From Rhizobium leguminosarum (GTDB lineage: Bacteria; Pseudomonadota; Alphaproteobacteria; Rhizobiales; Rhizobiaceae): a stretch of 64,000 nucleotides of DNA. A program made the translations under genes and the position numbers. The stretch is from positions 240,722 through 304,721 of the forward strand of contig NZ_LWBS01000220.1 of assembly GCF_001652265.1 (NCBI RefSeq), given 5' to 3'. Shown here in pieces: positions 35,356 to 43,853 of the stretch; the first letter of the stretch is position 1, and every line of letters starts with the position of its first letter. The notes beneath the pieces are model-generated. The model was not told the DNA's origin. It saw nothing but the letters and a program-made list of their open reading frames with translations, and searched no databases.

Positions 35356-36566
35356 CAACCCTTCCTCTCCATCAGCCTGTGACTATCTCGCTATTTTGTA
35401 CTACGAACTTTTATATCAATGTAGAATAGCAATTGCTAAAAAAGAGAGTAATCTACAGAAAAAAAGAACTACCCCAATAATGATCTTCGACAATGTCGAA
35501 TTTAACTGAAATCATACCTACGTACTGTGCAGGCATTCCGACTGGAGGACCCGTCACCCACCCCGGCGGGTCCTCAACTTTCCTTCTCGGCTGGTTGCAC
35601 AAATGCGGTCGCCATTATCACTGCATTAGCATAGATAGATCTTACTTCGGATGACGATATTACGCTGTTGAGATCGGCTTGATGAGAAAATCCCGCATCA
35701 TCGGCAGGTGAAGGTCGAAGTGCCGGCTCCCCTGCTTAATATTTCGATCAAAATTTCAATTGAGCGCGCGATATTTTTAGATCTGCAATGAAATTTCGGA
35801 GACGGAGCAATCCGTCATAAAGTTTATATTGTTTTTCAATAGAAATTGATAATTATTAATGCCATTATTAAGAATAATACATCCAATGATTATTTCTTGA
35901 TATTATTTTGACCGTCTTATAATTGATACTTAAATACAACCATTATCTGAAAACCATAATTTTTACCTTTTGATAAATTTTATTTGTTATACTCAATTAT
36001 TGCTACCGGTTTAATTAGTTCTTCATTTCATAAGCGTCGGCGTTTAGTTTTCGCGCGATGGCTGGAAATCTCCCGGAAAGCTATTTCCCTTCCCCGGTTC
36101 TCAACGATCCGACAACCTGCCGGCACACTGGTGATGTTGTCCTGGGCTGGCCGCGCGTGGAAAAGTTGCCGATGCAATTCGGCACCGCTGCACGAAATAT
36201 TAACACCCTGATACATAAAGATATTATATAGTTCGATACGAGCTGGACCGGCCAATTTAGCCCAACGGCATTCGGTCTGTCATTTCAAACGCCGGCATAT
36301 GAGGCTGTACTCGCCAACGGAAATACCGACGCAAAACCCGCGGCGTAAGAAATGCCTATCCTCTTGGCGAGCCGCCCGATACGAAACAACTGATATGCTT
36401 GGGCGAAGTTGGACAGTCCCGATTCATTACATCGGAGCCCCCGGCATGCCCCGACCTGTGTCGAATTGGTCGCACTTCGCCCGCGAATTAACCCTTCATA
36501 AAGCATTTGCTTGCTCAACTTATAATTTGTGTCATGGTCACTGTAAGTAGCGAGGGAGCCGACCTG
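35356..36566. other. AT-rich stretch of 1.2 kb without a convincing gene
   Basis: The base composition drops sharply here, most of all at about 35740-36010, where long A/T runs dominate, against GC-rich flanks. All frames are short, lack ribosome sites and have odd composition. A fragment at 36240-36348 (SWTGQFSPTAFGLSFQTPAY then EAVLANGNTDAKPAA and stop) reads like the tail of a lost protein but has no start. This may be foreign DNA, a recombination scar or a long regulatory region. Confidence 0.55.
35545..35575 (+). terminator. Hairpin, probable terminator of the first polysaccharide cluster
   Basis: GAGGACCCG (35545-35553) pairs with CGGGTCCTC (35567-35575), followed by AACTTTCCTTCTC. The T-run is broken, so efficiency is uncertain. 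Confidence 0.55.
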
Positions 36567-36773
36567 ATGAGTGATATGGCATCGCAGATTCCGGAATTTG
36601 GTTACGATGAGCGCGTGATGATCTGCCGGAAGCAGATCGAAAAGGCGGTCTATCAGTTCATTGCAAATACGAAGGTCGAGGGATGCGATCCGGCGGAAGT
36701 CGCAATGGCGATCGCAGACATTGCCGACGATTACATTTTACTGCTGGCCCAGAAGCGCAATTTGACCCATTGA
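36567..36773 (+). CDS. Small acidic protein, unknown
   Basis: 68 residues from the ATG at 36567 with GAGGGAG before it. It reads MSDMASQIPEFGYDERVMIC then RKQIEKAVYQFIANTKVEGC and ends ADDYILLLAQKRNLTH; probably all-helical and cytoplasmic. Two cysteines. No family recognised. It stands alone between AT-rich DNA and repeats. Confidence 0.6.
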   Translation: MSDMASQIPEFGYDERVMICRKQIEKAVYQFIANTKVEGCDPAEVAMAIADIADDYILLLAQKRNLTH

Positions 36774-37050
36774 GGTCAATGGATCGGCCGTCAATCGGCC
36801 GATCGTCCGCACGATGTGTGAGACCCAAAATCGCCGCCGCTTCCCTGCCCGGAGGCAACGTCAACGGAATCGTTTACCGCTTGCGCCGAAACCATCCGAG
36901 CGATGACGTCGAACAGCTTCTGAATAAAAAGCCCAACTACACTCAACAGCGCATGCGTCCGCCCAGAACGAGCCGGGCTTCTCCCAATCTATAATTCGCG
37001 CCAGTTCACAGAATGGATTTCGATTGACCGCTCACTGGACACCAACAGAC

Positions 37051-37090
37051 GCATAACCCCGGAAATCGATGCTGATTTCCGGGGTTATGC
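37051..37090. repeat. Perfect 17-bp hairpin
   Basis: GCATAACCCCGGAAATC (37051-37067) and its exact complement GATTTCCGGGGTTATGC (37074-37090) around a 6-base loop. No T-run follows on either side. The gap 36774-37414 around it has no gene and also contains the second mosaic repeat. Confidence 0.75.
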
Positions 37091-37143
37091 ATGGATTTGA
37101 AGTGGTAGAGCGTTTCAGCGCGTCCGATCGGACGCATGCCGGT

Positions 37144-37418
37144 CTAGAGCCTTTCCGGGTTAGATTGCAGCATTCTGTTGGCTCAAACGGAGTCGGATGG
37201 TCGACCGGCCGGCGCGCGTCGTAGCCCAGCTCTACGGCCAAGCCGGCCGGTCGATCAGGCGGCCCGTTTCAGCCAACCCGAAGGGCCGGGCATCTTTGCG
37301 CCAGGATCAAAGGCGATCGGCTCGGACGTACCAAGGGGTATGCCCTTCGCCAATCGCCTCTGCCCTGACGAAAACCTGCTCCGGCAGAATGCTTCAATCT
37401 AATCCGGAAAGGCTCTAG
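37144..37418. repeat. RIME-like mosaic element, copy 2 (longer form)
   Basis: CTAGAGCCTTTCCGGGTTAG at the left and CTAATCCGGAAAGGCTCTAG at the right are the inverted ends. The middle module GGGCATCTTTGCGCCAGGAT followed by CAAAGGCGATCGGCTC matches copy 1 (410-550). An additional module with its own palindrome (GGTCGACCGGCCGG ... CCGGCCGGTCGATC) makes it 275 bases. Its right end supplies the stop codon of the small gene at 37415. Confidence 0.78.
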
Positions 37419-37663
37419 TGGCTTCTCACGCTCACTTGCGGAACCGGGGAGCTCAATTCAGCCAATTCCCTGGTCAAGCCCTCCCCGACCTCCTGCTTCA
37501 CTGCCTCGAGCGCAAGGTCGAGGCAATTCGTCGCGAACGGCAGTTTGACATCCTGGGCGACCTGTCGCGCATAGGCGATCATCCGCGCCAATGCGACGAG
37601 CTCTTCCAGACCGTCTTCCGCCCCTTGGTCTGCTTCTACCTTGCCAACCGATGTCACGCCCAT
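37415..37663 (-). CDS. Small protein near the YcaO/TfuA genes, unknown
   Basis: 82 residues from the ATG at 37663 (GGAG upstream); the frame is open 54 codons further upstream without support. It reads MGVTSVGKVEADQGAEDGLE, then a helical region with LARMIAYARQVAQDVKLPFA and LDLALEAVKQEVGEGL. The stop TAG is the terminal TAG of the mosaic repeat, so the repeat may have clipped the original C-terminus. It is the last gene of the minus-strand run with TfuA and YcaO, about 100 bases after TfuA, and could be part of that system. Confidence 0.5.
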   Translation of the reverse strand: MGVTSVGKVEADQGAEDGLEELVALARMIAYARQVAQDVKLPFATNCLDLALEAVKQEVGEGLTRELAELSSPVPQVSVRSH

Positions 37664-37766
37664 GCCCCATTTCTCCAATGAATTGAAGGAATGATACGCG
37701 CCTAGACGTGATCCACCCCGTGAAAAAAGCGTGACACAACTCCCGGTGACAATTGCCGACTTCGGT

Positions 37767-38474
37767 TCACAATGCAGGTCGCGTCTGGAACGAAGTTTCG
37801 TGCAGTTTCCAGGGCAGATCGGCATTCGACCGAATATCGCGAACGTCTTGCACGGCTTTCAGCAATTCCAAGGCATCGATGCGTTTCTGGTCGACGGCAT
37901 TCGACAGAAGTGCCGCCAGCAGTCGCGGACGATCCTGCTCGGCCAGCCCTGCACATTGCTCGACGACCGCCCGCCACGTTCGCTTCTTGAAGAATATCGC
38001 GCCTGCGGCATCTTCCAGCTGTTGGCGCAACCGACTTTCCAACAGTCCGCTATCCTCCATCACATCGAGCGTTGCGCTGACATTGACGAGCGGTATCGTG
38101 AGCGGCTTGCTGCCCAGCGCGCTCGGCGCGTGAGTGAGTGCGACGGCGGCATCGTCGACCAGCCGGCCGATGCGATAGTCTTCGAAAATGCGTCCGATCC
38201 CGATCATGCCGAACGGATGGCATTCGGCAGCGCGCAACGCGCCCATGCTTGCCGCCCCGAGAACCGCGACGCCCAGCGAAAGAGCATGGAGAATTTCCTT
38301 GTGCCAGACCGGTGCGGCGTATTCGAAACCGCCGTCGATCAGGCCGATGACATTGGCGCCCTGTTCCACCGCCGCCAAGACATCGCCCTGCGTCGCAGGC
38401 GGCAGGACGCATATCCCCTCGCCGGCAAGCGACGCCGCATCGGGAAGACTAGGACCTGCGAAAATGATCTTCAA
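37767..38474 (-). CDS. tfuA: TfuA-like protein
   Basis: 235 residues. The N-terminal half carries the TfuA core: KIIFAGPSLP, VLPPATQGDVLAAVEQGANV, IGLIDGGFEYAAPVWHKEIL and VLGAASMGALRAAECHPFGM, ending with GIGRIFEDYRIG. TfuA was first seen in the trifolitoxin gene set of R. leguminosarum; TfuA proteins work with YcaO enzymes, and some such pairs put thioamides into peptide backbones. Its start overlaps the YcaO stop by four bases (ATGA), so the two are translationally coupled. Confidence 0.88.
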   Translation of the reverse strand: MKIIFAGPSLPDAASLAGEGICVLPPATQGDVLAAVEQGANVIGLIDGGFEYAAPVWHKEILHALSLGVAVLGAASMGALRAAECHPFGMIGIGRIFEDYRIGRLVDDAAVALTHAPSALGSKPLTIPLVNVSATLDVMEDSGLLESRLRQQLEDAAGAIFFKKRTWRAVVEQCAGLAEQDRPRLLAALLSNAVDQKRIDALELLKAVQDVRDIRSNADLPWKLHETSFQTRPAL

Positions 38475-39664
38475 AACCCTATTGCCCTTGCAAGCGCCCT
38501 CGTTCCGAACCGCTGGGCACGCTCCCCCTCCGGATTTTCGAGCTCGGGAATGACAATCTTGACGACACTGAAGGGAAGCGTGTCGTCGCTGAGGCGCACG
38601 GCGATCACCGAAGCGATCCGCCTGTTGCGTAGCCGGTCAAGCACATGCTGCAGCAAGCGGGCCAGATCCTGCTGCCCATGTCCGGCCACCCCATCAAGGC
38701 CGATGGCGGCAGCCGGCGGTGCGGCAACCGCAGCGAAGGCCTGCCGCATCAGCGGCGGCAAGCATCGTGAGAAAGTTGCGGCAGAGATATCGTCCCGGGC
38801 TCCGCTGATATAAGTCAGCCGAGATTGCACGGCTTCCGTCACCGCCCGAATGGCCGCGCGCACGGGAGACGGGTGAGCGCCGGTGCCCCCGGTCACCTCG
38901 ACGAGGCGAATGTCCCTGTCTCCGTGAAGATCCCGGGAGCCAGGCACAAGATCTCTAGGCCCCAGCATGGCGGTGAAACAGGGGATTGCGATGTCGCTGG
39001 TGATATCGAAGAGCCTGAGCGCCAATCCCGATGTTTCGATCTTGTCGATCAGCCCGTCCAAAGCGACGTCCTGGAAGCCGCGGGGATCGACGCAGCCGGC
39101 AAAACGATCCGCTTCCGCGCCCACCTGCCACAGCACATGGGCGTCACGCTCGATACGCTCCAGGACGCCATGAAAGATCGCCTCCTCGGCATCGTTGCCC
39201 GACGCCAGGCCGTCTGAAGACATCCAGTATCGCGCGTCACGCGTGCGGTCGAGCACCACCGCTTCAAAGGGGACATAGACCTCCTCGCCGGTGAGGATAT
39301 TGACGCCGGCAACCCATTCCGTCTCCTCGTCCGGTCCAAGATCGGGTTTATGAAGAGCGGTCAGGCAGTTCAGCGTGTCGGTCTTGCGTCCCATCGCCTG
39401 CAGATGGGAAGAGGTGCCGTGGACGAGATCGACGGCGGGTTCGCCGGCAACCGCCCGTTCGAGGGCTTCCATGATAGTGGATACTTTGGCGTCAATATCG
39501 GTCAGGCCCTTTCCCTGGGCAATCACGATCGAGCGGGAATTCGGGGCGTATGCGCACCAGACGGGGATTCCGATGTCATCCAGTCCGGTATGTCGCGCAA
39601 CCCTGGTAATGCCGAACCCGGCCAAAAGAGGTTCGACGCGGGAAAGGGTTTCCCGCGGCGACAT
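38471..39664 (-). CDS. YcaO-family cyclodehydratase/thioamidase
   Basis: 397 residues. YcaO features: AQGKGLTDIDAKVSTIMEAL followed by ERAVAGE (first ATP/Mg Glu cluster), EEAIFHGVLERIERDAHVLW (second Glu cluster), EVTGGTGAHPSPVRAAIRAV with TEAVQSR. YcaO enzymes phosphorylate a backbone amide with ATP to make azolines, amidines or, with TfuA, thioamides. The neighbours decide the substrate: a 70-residue peptide gene lies 42 bases upstream and TfuA overlaps downstream. There is no dehydrogenase or leader-binding E1-like gene, which argues for a thioamide or unoxidised product; this is inference. Confidence 0.9.
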   Translation of the reverse strand: MSPRETLSRVEPLLAGFGITRVARHTGLDDIGIPVWCAYAPNSRSIVIAQGKGLTDIDAKVSTIMEALERAVAGEPAVDLVHGTSSHLQAMGRKTDTLNCLTALHKPDLGPDEETEWVAGVNILTGEEVYVPFEAVVLDRTRDARYWMSSDGLASGNDAEEAIFHGVLERIERDAHVLWQVGAEADRFAGCVDPRGFQDVALDGLIDKIETSGLALRLFDITSDIAIPCFTAMLGPRDLVPGSRDLHGDRDIRLVEVTGGTGAHPSPVRAAIRAVTEAVQSRLTYISGARDDISAATFSRCLPPLMRQAFAAVAAPPAAAIGLDGVAGHGQQDLARLLQHVLDRLRNRRIASVIAVRLSDDTLPFSVVKIVIPELENPEGERAQRFGTRALARAIGF

Positions 39665-39706
39665 GATCCTGTCGGAATATATGGACCGGTCCGTCAGAGT
39701 GCCGGC

Positions 39707-39919
39707 TCAGCCGTCGACGTGACCGGAAAGGGCAACCTGCGCCGACGAAACGGCAACCGCAAGGTCGACGCCCTTCACGAATGTGCCGCCGGTTTTGCGC
39801 AGGTCGTTCGCGGTCGCCAAATCCCCCGTCGGATTGAGAGGCTTGACCGTACCCGCGCCGAGATCGGCAAGCCAAAGACCCGCCTCACCGGGTATACCTA
39901 TAATGACAGCTTTCGCCAT
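39707..39919 (-). CDS. Candidate precursor peptide of the YcaO/TfuA system
   Basis: 70 residues, with AGGGG about 6 bases before the ATG at 39919. It starts MAKAVIIGIPGEAGLWLADL, continues GAGTVKPLNPTGDLATANDL, and ends VAVSSAQVALSGHVDG. It contains no cysteine, but Ser and Thr occur throughout and a Ser-rich Gly-ending tail is present. Its place directly before YcaO, between modification enzymes and regulators, is where a RiPP substrate normally lies. Alternatively it is a small accessory or leader-binding protein. It does not resemble PqqD or the trifolitoxin precursor in sequence. Confidence 0.6.
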   Translation of the reverse strand: MAKAVIIGIPGEAGLWLADLGAGTVKPLNPTGDLATANDLRKTGGTFVKGVDLAVAVSSAQVALSGHVDG

Positions 39920-39939
39920 GTAACGCCCCTAAGTTATTG

Positions 39940-41787
39940 TTAAAAACCGGCCTTCAACAGGCCCTCCCGATATAGCTCTTTTTGCCAATGCTCCTTGAAG
40001 GGGACGATGGCGAGCCACTTCTCGACGTCGAAGACCGGGTTGATGCTTTCGGCCCGCTGCCGATGGAAAAGCGCCCGTTTTCGATCGCCGATCATGGCGC
40101 AACTGGCCGCGGCAATGCGATGGGCCGGCGCTTTGTCTTTCATCGCCTCGACATAGACGACGGCCTCCTCGTATTCCTCCAGGAAGAAGCTCGCTCCCGC
40201 AGCACACCAGAGATAGGCGTCAGGCGCGATCGGGTTGAGCGAAATCGCCTTTTTGATCTTGGCGAGCGCATCGCCCGGGCGGGATGCATGCACCAGCGTG
40301 TCGGCATGGCTGTAGATGACATCGGCAAAATGCGGGCTGAGCTCTTCCGCCAGATGAAGTGCTGCGACACTGGCGTCGACATCGCCGAGATAGAGTTTGG
40401 TGACGCCAAGCTCGCGATGACCCGCCGCCGATTCTGGATCCCGCTCGATGGCCAGAAGCGCATTCTGCTCGGCCAGATGCAGCAGCTCGTTGTTTCCTTG
40501 CGCCGTCACGAGCCATTCGCTGGTGAAGGTTCTGGCCAGCCCGGTAAATGACGGAGAAAAATCCGGCTTATGCAACAGGGACTGCTTGAATGCCTTCCTT
40601 GCCCGGCGGATATGCGGCAACGTCAACCTGCTCATCAGGCTCGAGCCGACGAGATAGGAATGATAAGCTTGCGGGTTGGCTTCGAAGCGTAGTCGCTCTT
40701 CCTCGTTTTCAGCCAGCTCGCTTGCCACCGATAAGGTCAGTTGCTGCGCGATCAACCGTCTTTGCCGTGGCAATATATCGGGCGTCATCGCAAAGCGATT
40801 GGCCCAGATAATCTCGTCCGTGGGGAAATAAACCAGCTGGGCAAACAATCCCTCTTCGGAGAGCCTTGTATCCAGAAGATAGGCGATCGAGTGCCGGGCG
40901 ACGACGGCCGCCTTCTCGGAGTCGCGCCGGATCTGGCCGGCCGTATGCGGCGCGACGATGGAAATGTTTCTGAGCGCACAGAGTTCGATCGTGACGTCTT
41001 CGATCAGGGCGTTGGCAAGCGCAAGTCCGGCATCGGCATGTTTCGATGTCGGAGGAAGCAGCACCAGCCGAGGCAAGATCAGCGGCATCGGCGATATACG
41101 TTCGATGTCGGCAGGTGTCTCACCACCGGCCTCTGACCGCTTCACCTGTACCCGGGCATGGTCGTCGCCGTTCGGCAATCTCTCATTGAGGGACGAACCG
41201 CCAGACAGCTGGTGCAATAGGGCTCTGACCTGCTCGTCATTCGGATCCCGTTCGAGGATCTGCAGGGCGGCGCTGGAAATGGTGCGCGCCGCGCCGGGCT
41301 TTTGCGCGTCCGGCAGCGCATCCAGCAGTGCCTGCCGCAACTGCAGAGCCTGAGCGTCCCGTTGCGCCCTGATCCACGCTTCTATCAACTTTGTCGCCGG
41401 TTTGATATTTCCGATGAACCCTCGCTGGGTCAGTTCGGCGATCGCGTTCAGCCGCTCCAGCGGCGAACCGCCGGTGCGAAAGATATCCAGATCGCTGGAA
41501 ACTGCCTGCGTGTCGAGACGAACCGTGGTGGCGGTGAAATCGAAGGGCATTTCGGCGCGTCCGCCGTCTGTCTCGCGGATGCGGGAAAGCAGTTTGCGCA
41601 GATTGAGCCGCGCCAGATCAGCTTCGACGTCATTCCATAGAAACTGAGCCAATTCATAACGGCTGAGTTCATGGCCTGCGCCGACATAGAGATGGGCCAT
41701 CATCAACAGGCCCTTGATCGGATAGCGAACCGGATCGCCATTCGTCTCAATCAACCGCAGATCGCCGAATGTCTGCAGATGGAGCAC
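39940..41787 (-). CDS. SARP-like transcriptional regulator with TPR region
   Basis: 615 residues. Residues 1-100 look like an OmpR-type winged helix as in SARP/BTAD regulators (LHLQTFGDLRLIETNGDPVR, ELSRYELAQFLWNDVEADLA, RLNLRKLLSRIRE), then a bacterial transcriptional activation-like helical part. A middle segment (LVLLPPTSKHADAGLALANA, IIWANRFAM) resembles the FlgO-like part of such regulators, and the C-terminal 200 residues are TPR repeats (GHRELGVTKLYLGDVDASVA, PDAYLWCAAGASFFLEEYEE). It sits 20 bases before the peptide gene, so it is probably the pathway-specific activator. Confidence 0.78.
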   Translation of the reverse strand: MLHLQTFGDLRLIETNGDPVRYPIKGLLMMAHLYVGAGHELSRYELAQFLWNDVEADLARLNLRKLLSRIRETDGGRAEMPFDFTATTVRLDTQAVSSDLDIFRTGGSPLERLNAIAELTQRGFIGNIKPATKLIEAWIRAQRDAQALQLRQALLDALPDAQKPGAARTISSAALQILERDPNDEQVRALLHQLSGGSSLNERLPNGDDHARVQVKRSEAGGETPADIERISPMPLILPRLVLLPPTSKHADAGLALANALIEDVTIELCALRNISIVAPHTAGQIRRDSEKAAVVARHSIAYLLDTRLSEEGLFAQLVYFPTDEIIWANRFAMTPDILPRQRRLIAQQLTLSVASELAENEEERLRFEANPQAYHSYLVGSSLMSRLTLPHIRRARKAFKQSLLHKPDFSPSFTGLARTFTSEWLVTAQGNNELLHLAEQNALLAIERDPESAAGHRELGVTKLYLGDVDASVAALHLAEELSPHFADVIYSHADTLVHASRPGDALAKIKKAISLNPIAPDAYLWCAAGASFFLEEYEEAVVYVEAMKDKAPAHRIAAASCAMIGDRKRALFHRQRAESINPVFDVEKWLAIVPFKEHWQKELYREGLLKAGF

Positions 41788-41796
41788 AATCCGTCC

Positions 41797-42222
41797 TCAG
41801 CTGTTCATAACCGAATCGTGCAACTCACTGTCGCTGTCAGGCAACCCCGCGGCTGCCAGGCTTTTGGCCAACGCCACCAGCTTTTGCCTGATATTCGGGT
41901 CCTCGATGGCGATGAATGCCTTGTTGAGCGCCAGCCCCTCCTTCGAGGACAAAAAGCTGTTCAATTCATTGGTCTGGCCGTCGATCGGCCCGGTGCCGCC
42001 GTTCTCGAAGAAAAAGCCGATGGGCACGCGAAGAATCTCGGATATGCGCTGAAGGCGGCTGGCGCCTATTCTATTCGTTCCTTTTTCGTATTTCTGGATC
42101 TGCTGGAAGGTAATGCCGAGAAGTTCGGCCAAGCCGTTCTGGGTCATCCCGAGCGTCTTCCGCCGAACTCTCACGCGGTTGCCAACATAGACGTCGATCG
42201 AATTCGGCGATTTAGCCTTCAT
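41797..42222 (-). CDS. XRE-family transcriptional regulator
   Basis: 141 residues. The helix-turn-helix (about 11-68) reads VGNRVRVRRKTLGMTQNGLA, ELLGITFQQIQKYEKGTNRI and ASRLQRISEILRVPIGFFFE, the Cro/CI type common in rhizobia. The C-terminal half is helical and acidic with no ligand domain. First gene of the minus-strand run; nine bases separate it from the SARP-like gene, so both are probably co-transcribed regulators of the peptide system. Confidence 0.85.
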   Translation of the reverse strand: MKAKSPNSIDVYVGNRVRVRRKTLGMTQNGLAELLGITFQQIQKYEKGTNRIGASRLQRISEILRVPIGFFFENGGTGPIDGQTNELNSFLSSKEGLALNKAFIAIEDPNIRQKLVALAKSLAAAGLPDSDSELHDSVMNS

Positions 42223-42636
42223 GTGAATAAGTCTCCCGCGTTATCAGCACGCCCAGCTGTATAATGGAGAGTTTAAGCAAGAATGCAACTAAAAGTAAAT
42301 ATTTCGTAAGGGTTTTTTTCAGCCATGCACACAGTAAAAGCAACCTGTGGATTATTGCAACGGGTGCCATTTGGCGCGGTGCTCCTATCGGCCACGTCGC
42401 AGCGGACGAATCCCGTTCGAAACCAGCGCCGCTCCGACGCCGTGTCTAAGAGGATTTTGCGCAACGGCGATCATCGACTTGGCGAAAACGGGAATCCTTT
42501 CAACATATTCAAAACGAACATTGTCGAAGCCGGTATCCAAAATATGCAGCGCGCCTTCCTGATCACGAGGCACAAAGGTGCCCAATTGCCGACACGAAGC
42601 CAAAGATATTTAACGGCTGAATGTATATGCTGGATC

Positions 42637-42738
42637 TAGAGCAATTCCAGCAAAAGTGCGCAGCGGTTTGTGTCCGGAGTTGCGCAAATACAAAAGGATA
42701 GAGGGTTCCGTGGCTTGGAGAAAAGCGGAAATGCTCTA
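42637..42738. repeat. Rhizobial palindromic repeat, about 100 bp
   Basis: Starts TAGAGCAATTCCAGCAAAAG and ends GGAGAAAAGCGGAAATGCTCTA (shown from its last 22 bases in part: CGGAAATGCTCTA). Ends are inverted (TAGAGCA/TGCTCTA), with inner GTGCGCAGCGGTTTGTGTCC as in many copies known between genes in Rhizobium. A different family from the 410 and 37144 elements. The rest of the 42223-42782 gap shows no gene. Confidence 0.7.
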
Positions 42739-42782
42739 GCCAGCCCGATCGAAACCCTTCTCGCGCGCCGGAGAAGACAAGC

Positions 42783-43673
42783 TTGCCCGATAATTCGTCG
42801 TCCGCATATGCGAAACAGCCGGTGGGAAGACCGCGGATTCCGGTGGTCTTCTGGTTGCTGCTGACGATTTCCCTCTCACTGGTCATGGGGACGGTGCTGC
42901 TTTCCAACGACATGAAACACTTAAAGACAGTCAGCCATTATTTTGGCTTCGATCTCTTTCCCCATGAGGTGGGGCCGCTTCCACCCAAAGCCCTTCCCCG
43001 CCCGACGCCCCCAGCCAGCTTTAAGCTTCCCTTGCATGCCATCGAACCACCGATGGTACAGGCCGCGTCGACTTTTCTACGGACATGGCGGATATCCGGC
43101 GCCGCGATGTGCGCGGCACTGCGCAATGCCGGCATCGAAACCAGCGATTGGGCAGCGGCGAGCTTCAACGCCGATACGTTCGAGTGTTTTTTCGAGCAGA
43201 GCGGCAAGCGGGAAAAGGATCAGCTCCCAAAGTCCATCTTCGTCATCGTTCGCGGCAACGCCGCCGGCACGATCAACAATATGCGCGTGAAAATCATCAA
43301 TCCCGAGACTGATCGAAATGGCCAGCTCGATCCCGGCATTCTGCGAATTTTCGAAATCATGCTGCGGCAACCGCAGTGGCTCGATTTTCACGAGACCCTG
43401 AACGCGATCAAGAATTTGAGGGACATCAAGGAAGACGGATTCGGAGCCAGCATCAGCTTCACCCGCGAGGTGCTCAATCCCGGGAATTACAATTTCACAC
43501 TCTCGCTGGATGCGACTTCAGGAGCTCAGAAAAGAACGAGAAATTATTTTTCCGGCAGAACATGGCTGCCATTGCCGGACCCCGCGGTCGAGACCGACAG
43601 CCCACAACCGGAAGCAGTCTCCAGGCCTCCCGATGCCGAGGCCCCGGCAGAAAGTCAGGAACACCCGCATTAG
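42783..43673 (+). CDS. Single-pass membrane protein, unknown
   Basis: 296 residues from a TTG at 42783, preceded by GGAGAAG at good spacing. One membrane helix (about 20-42: IPVVFWLLLTISLSLVMGTV), then a periplasmic domain with two cysteines (SGAAMCAALRNAGIE; FECFFEQSGKR) and several beta strands, ending in a Pro/Glu-rich tail. No family I can name with confidence. It lies before the exopolysaccharide genes; its role there is untested. Confidence 0.65.
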   Translation: MPDNSSSAYAKQPVGRPRIPVVFWLLLTISLSLVMGTVLLSNDMKHLKTVSHYFGFDLFPHEVGPLPPKALPRPTPPASFKLPLHAIEPPMVQAASTFLRTWRISGAAMCAALRNAGIETSDWAAASFNADTFECFFEQSGKREKDQLPKSIFVIVRGNAAGTINNMRVKIINPETDRNGQLDPGILRIFEIMLRQPQWLDFHETLNAIKNLRDIKEDGFGASISFTREVLNPGNYNFTLSLDATSGAQKRTRNYFSGRTWLPLPDPAVETDSPQPEAVSRPPDAEAPAESQEHPH

Positions 43674-43853
43674 AGCCCCGAGCGTCCTTTCAGACAGCAC
43701 AAAGGACGCTTTAACTCTTTCAATCCTCGCGTCAGCAAAACTGTTCAACGGTTTCACAGGACTTGCGCGAAAAGAAAAAGATAGAGCATCTTCGCGACCT
43801 GGAGAAAGGCGAACATGTTCTCGATTTCTGGCTTCACGCCAACCACCGGCCTA

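Noticed and set aside
37731..38813. 360-codon plus-strand frame opposite tfuA
   Set aside because: Composition and overlap with TfuA and YcaO motifs on the other strand show it is a shadow.
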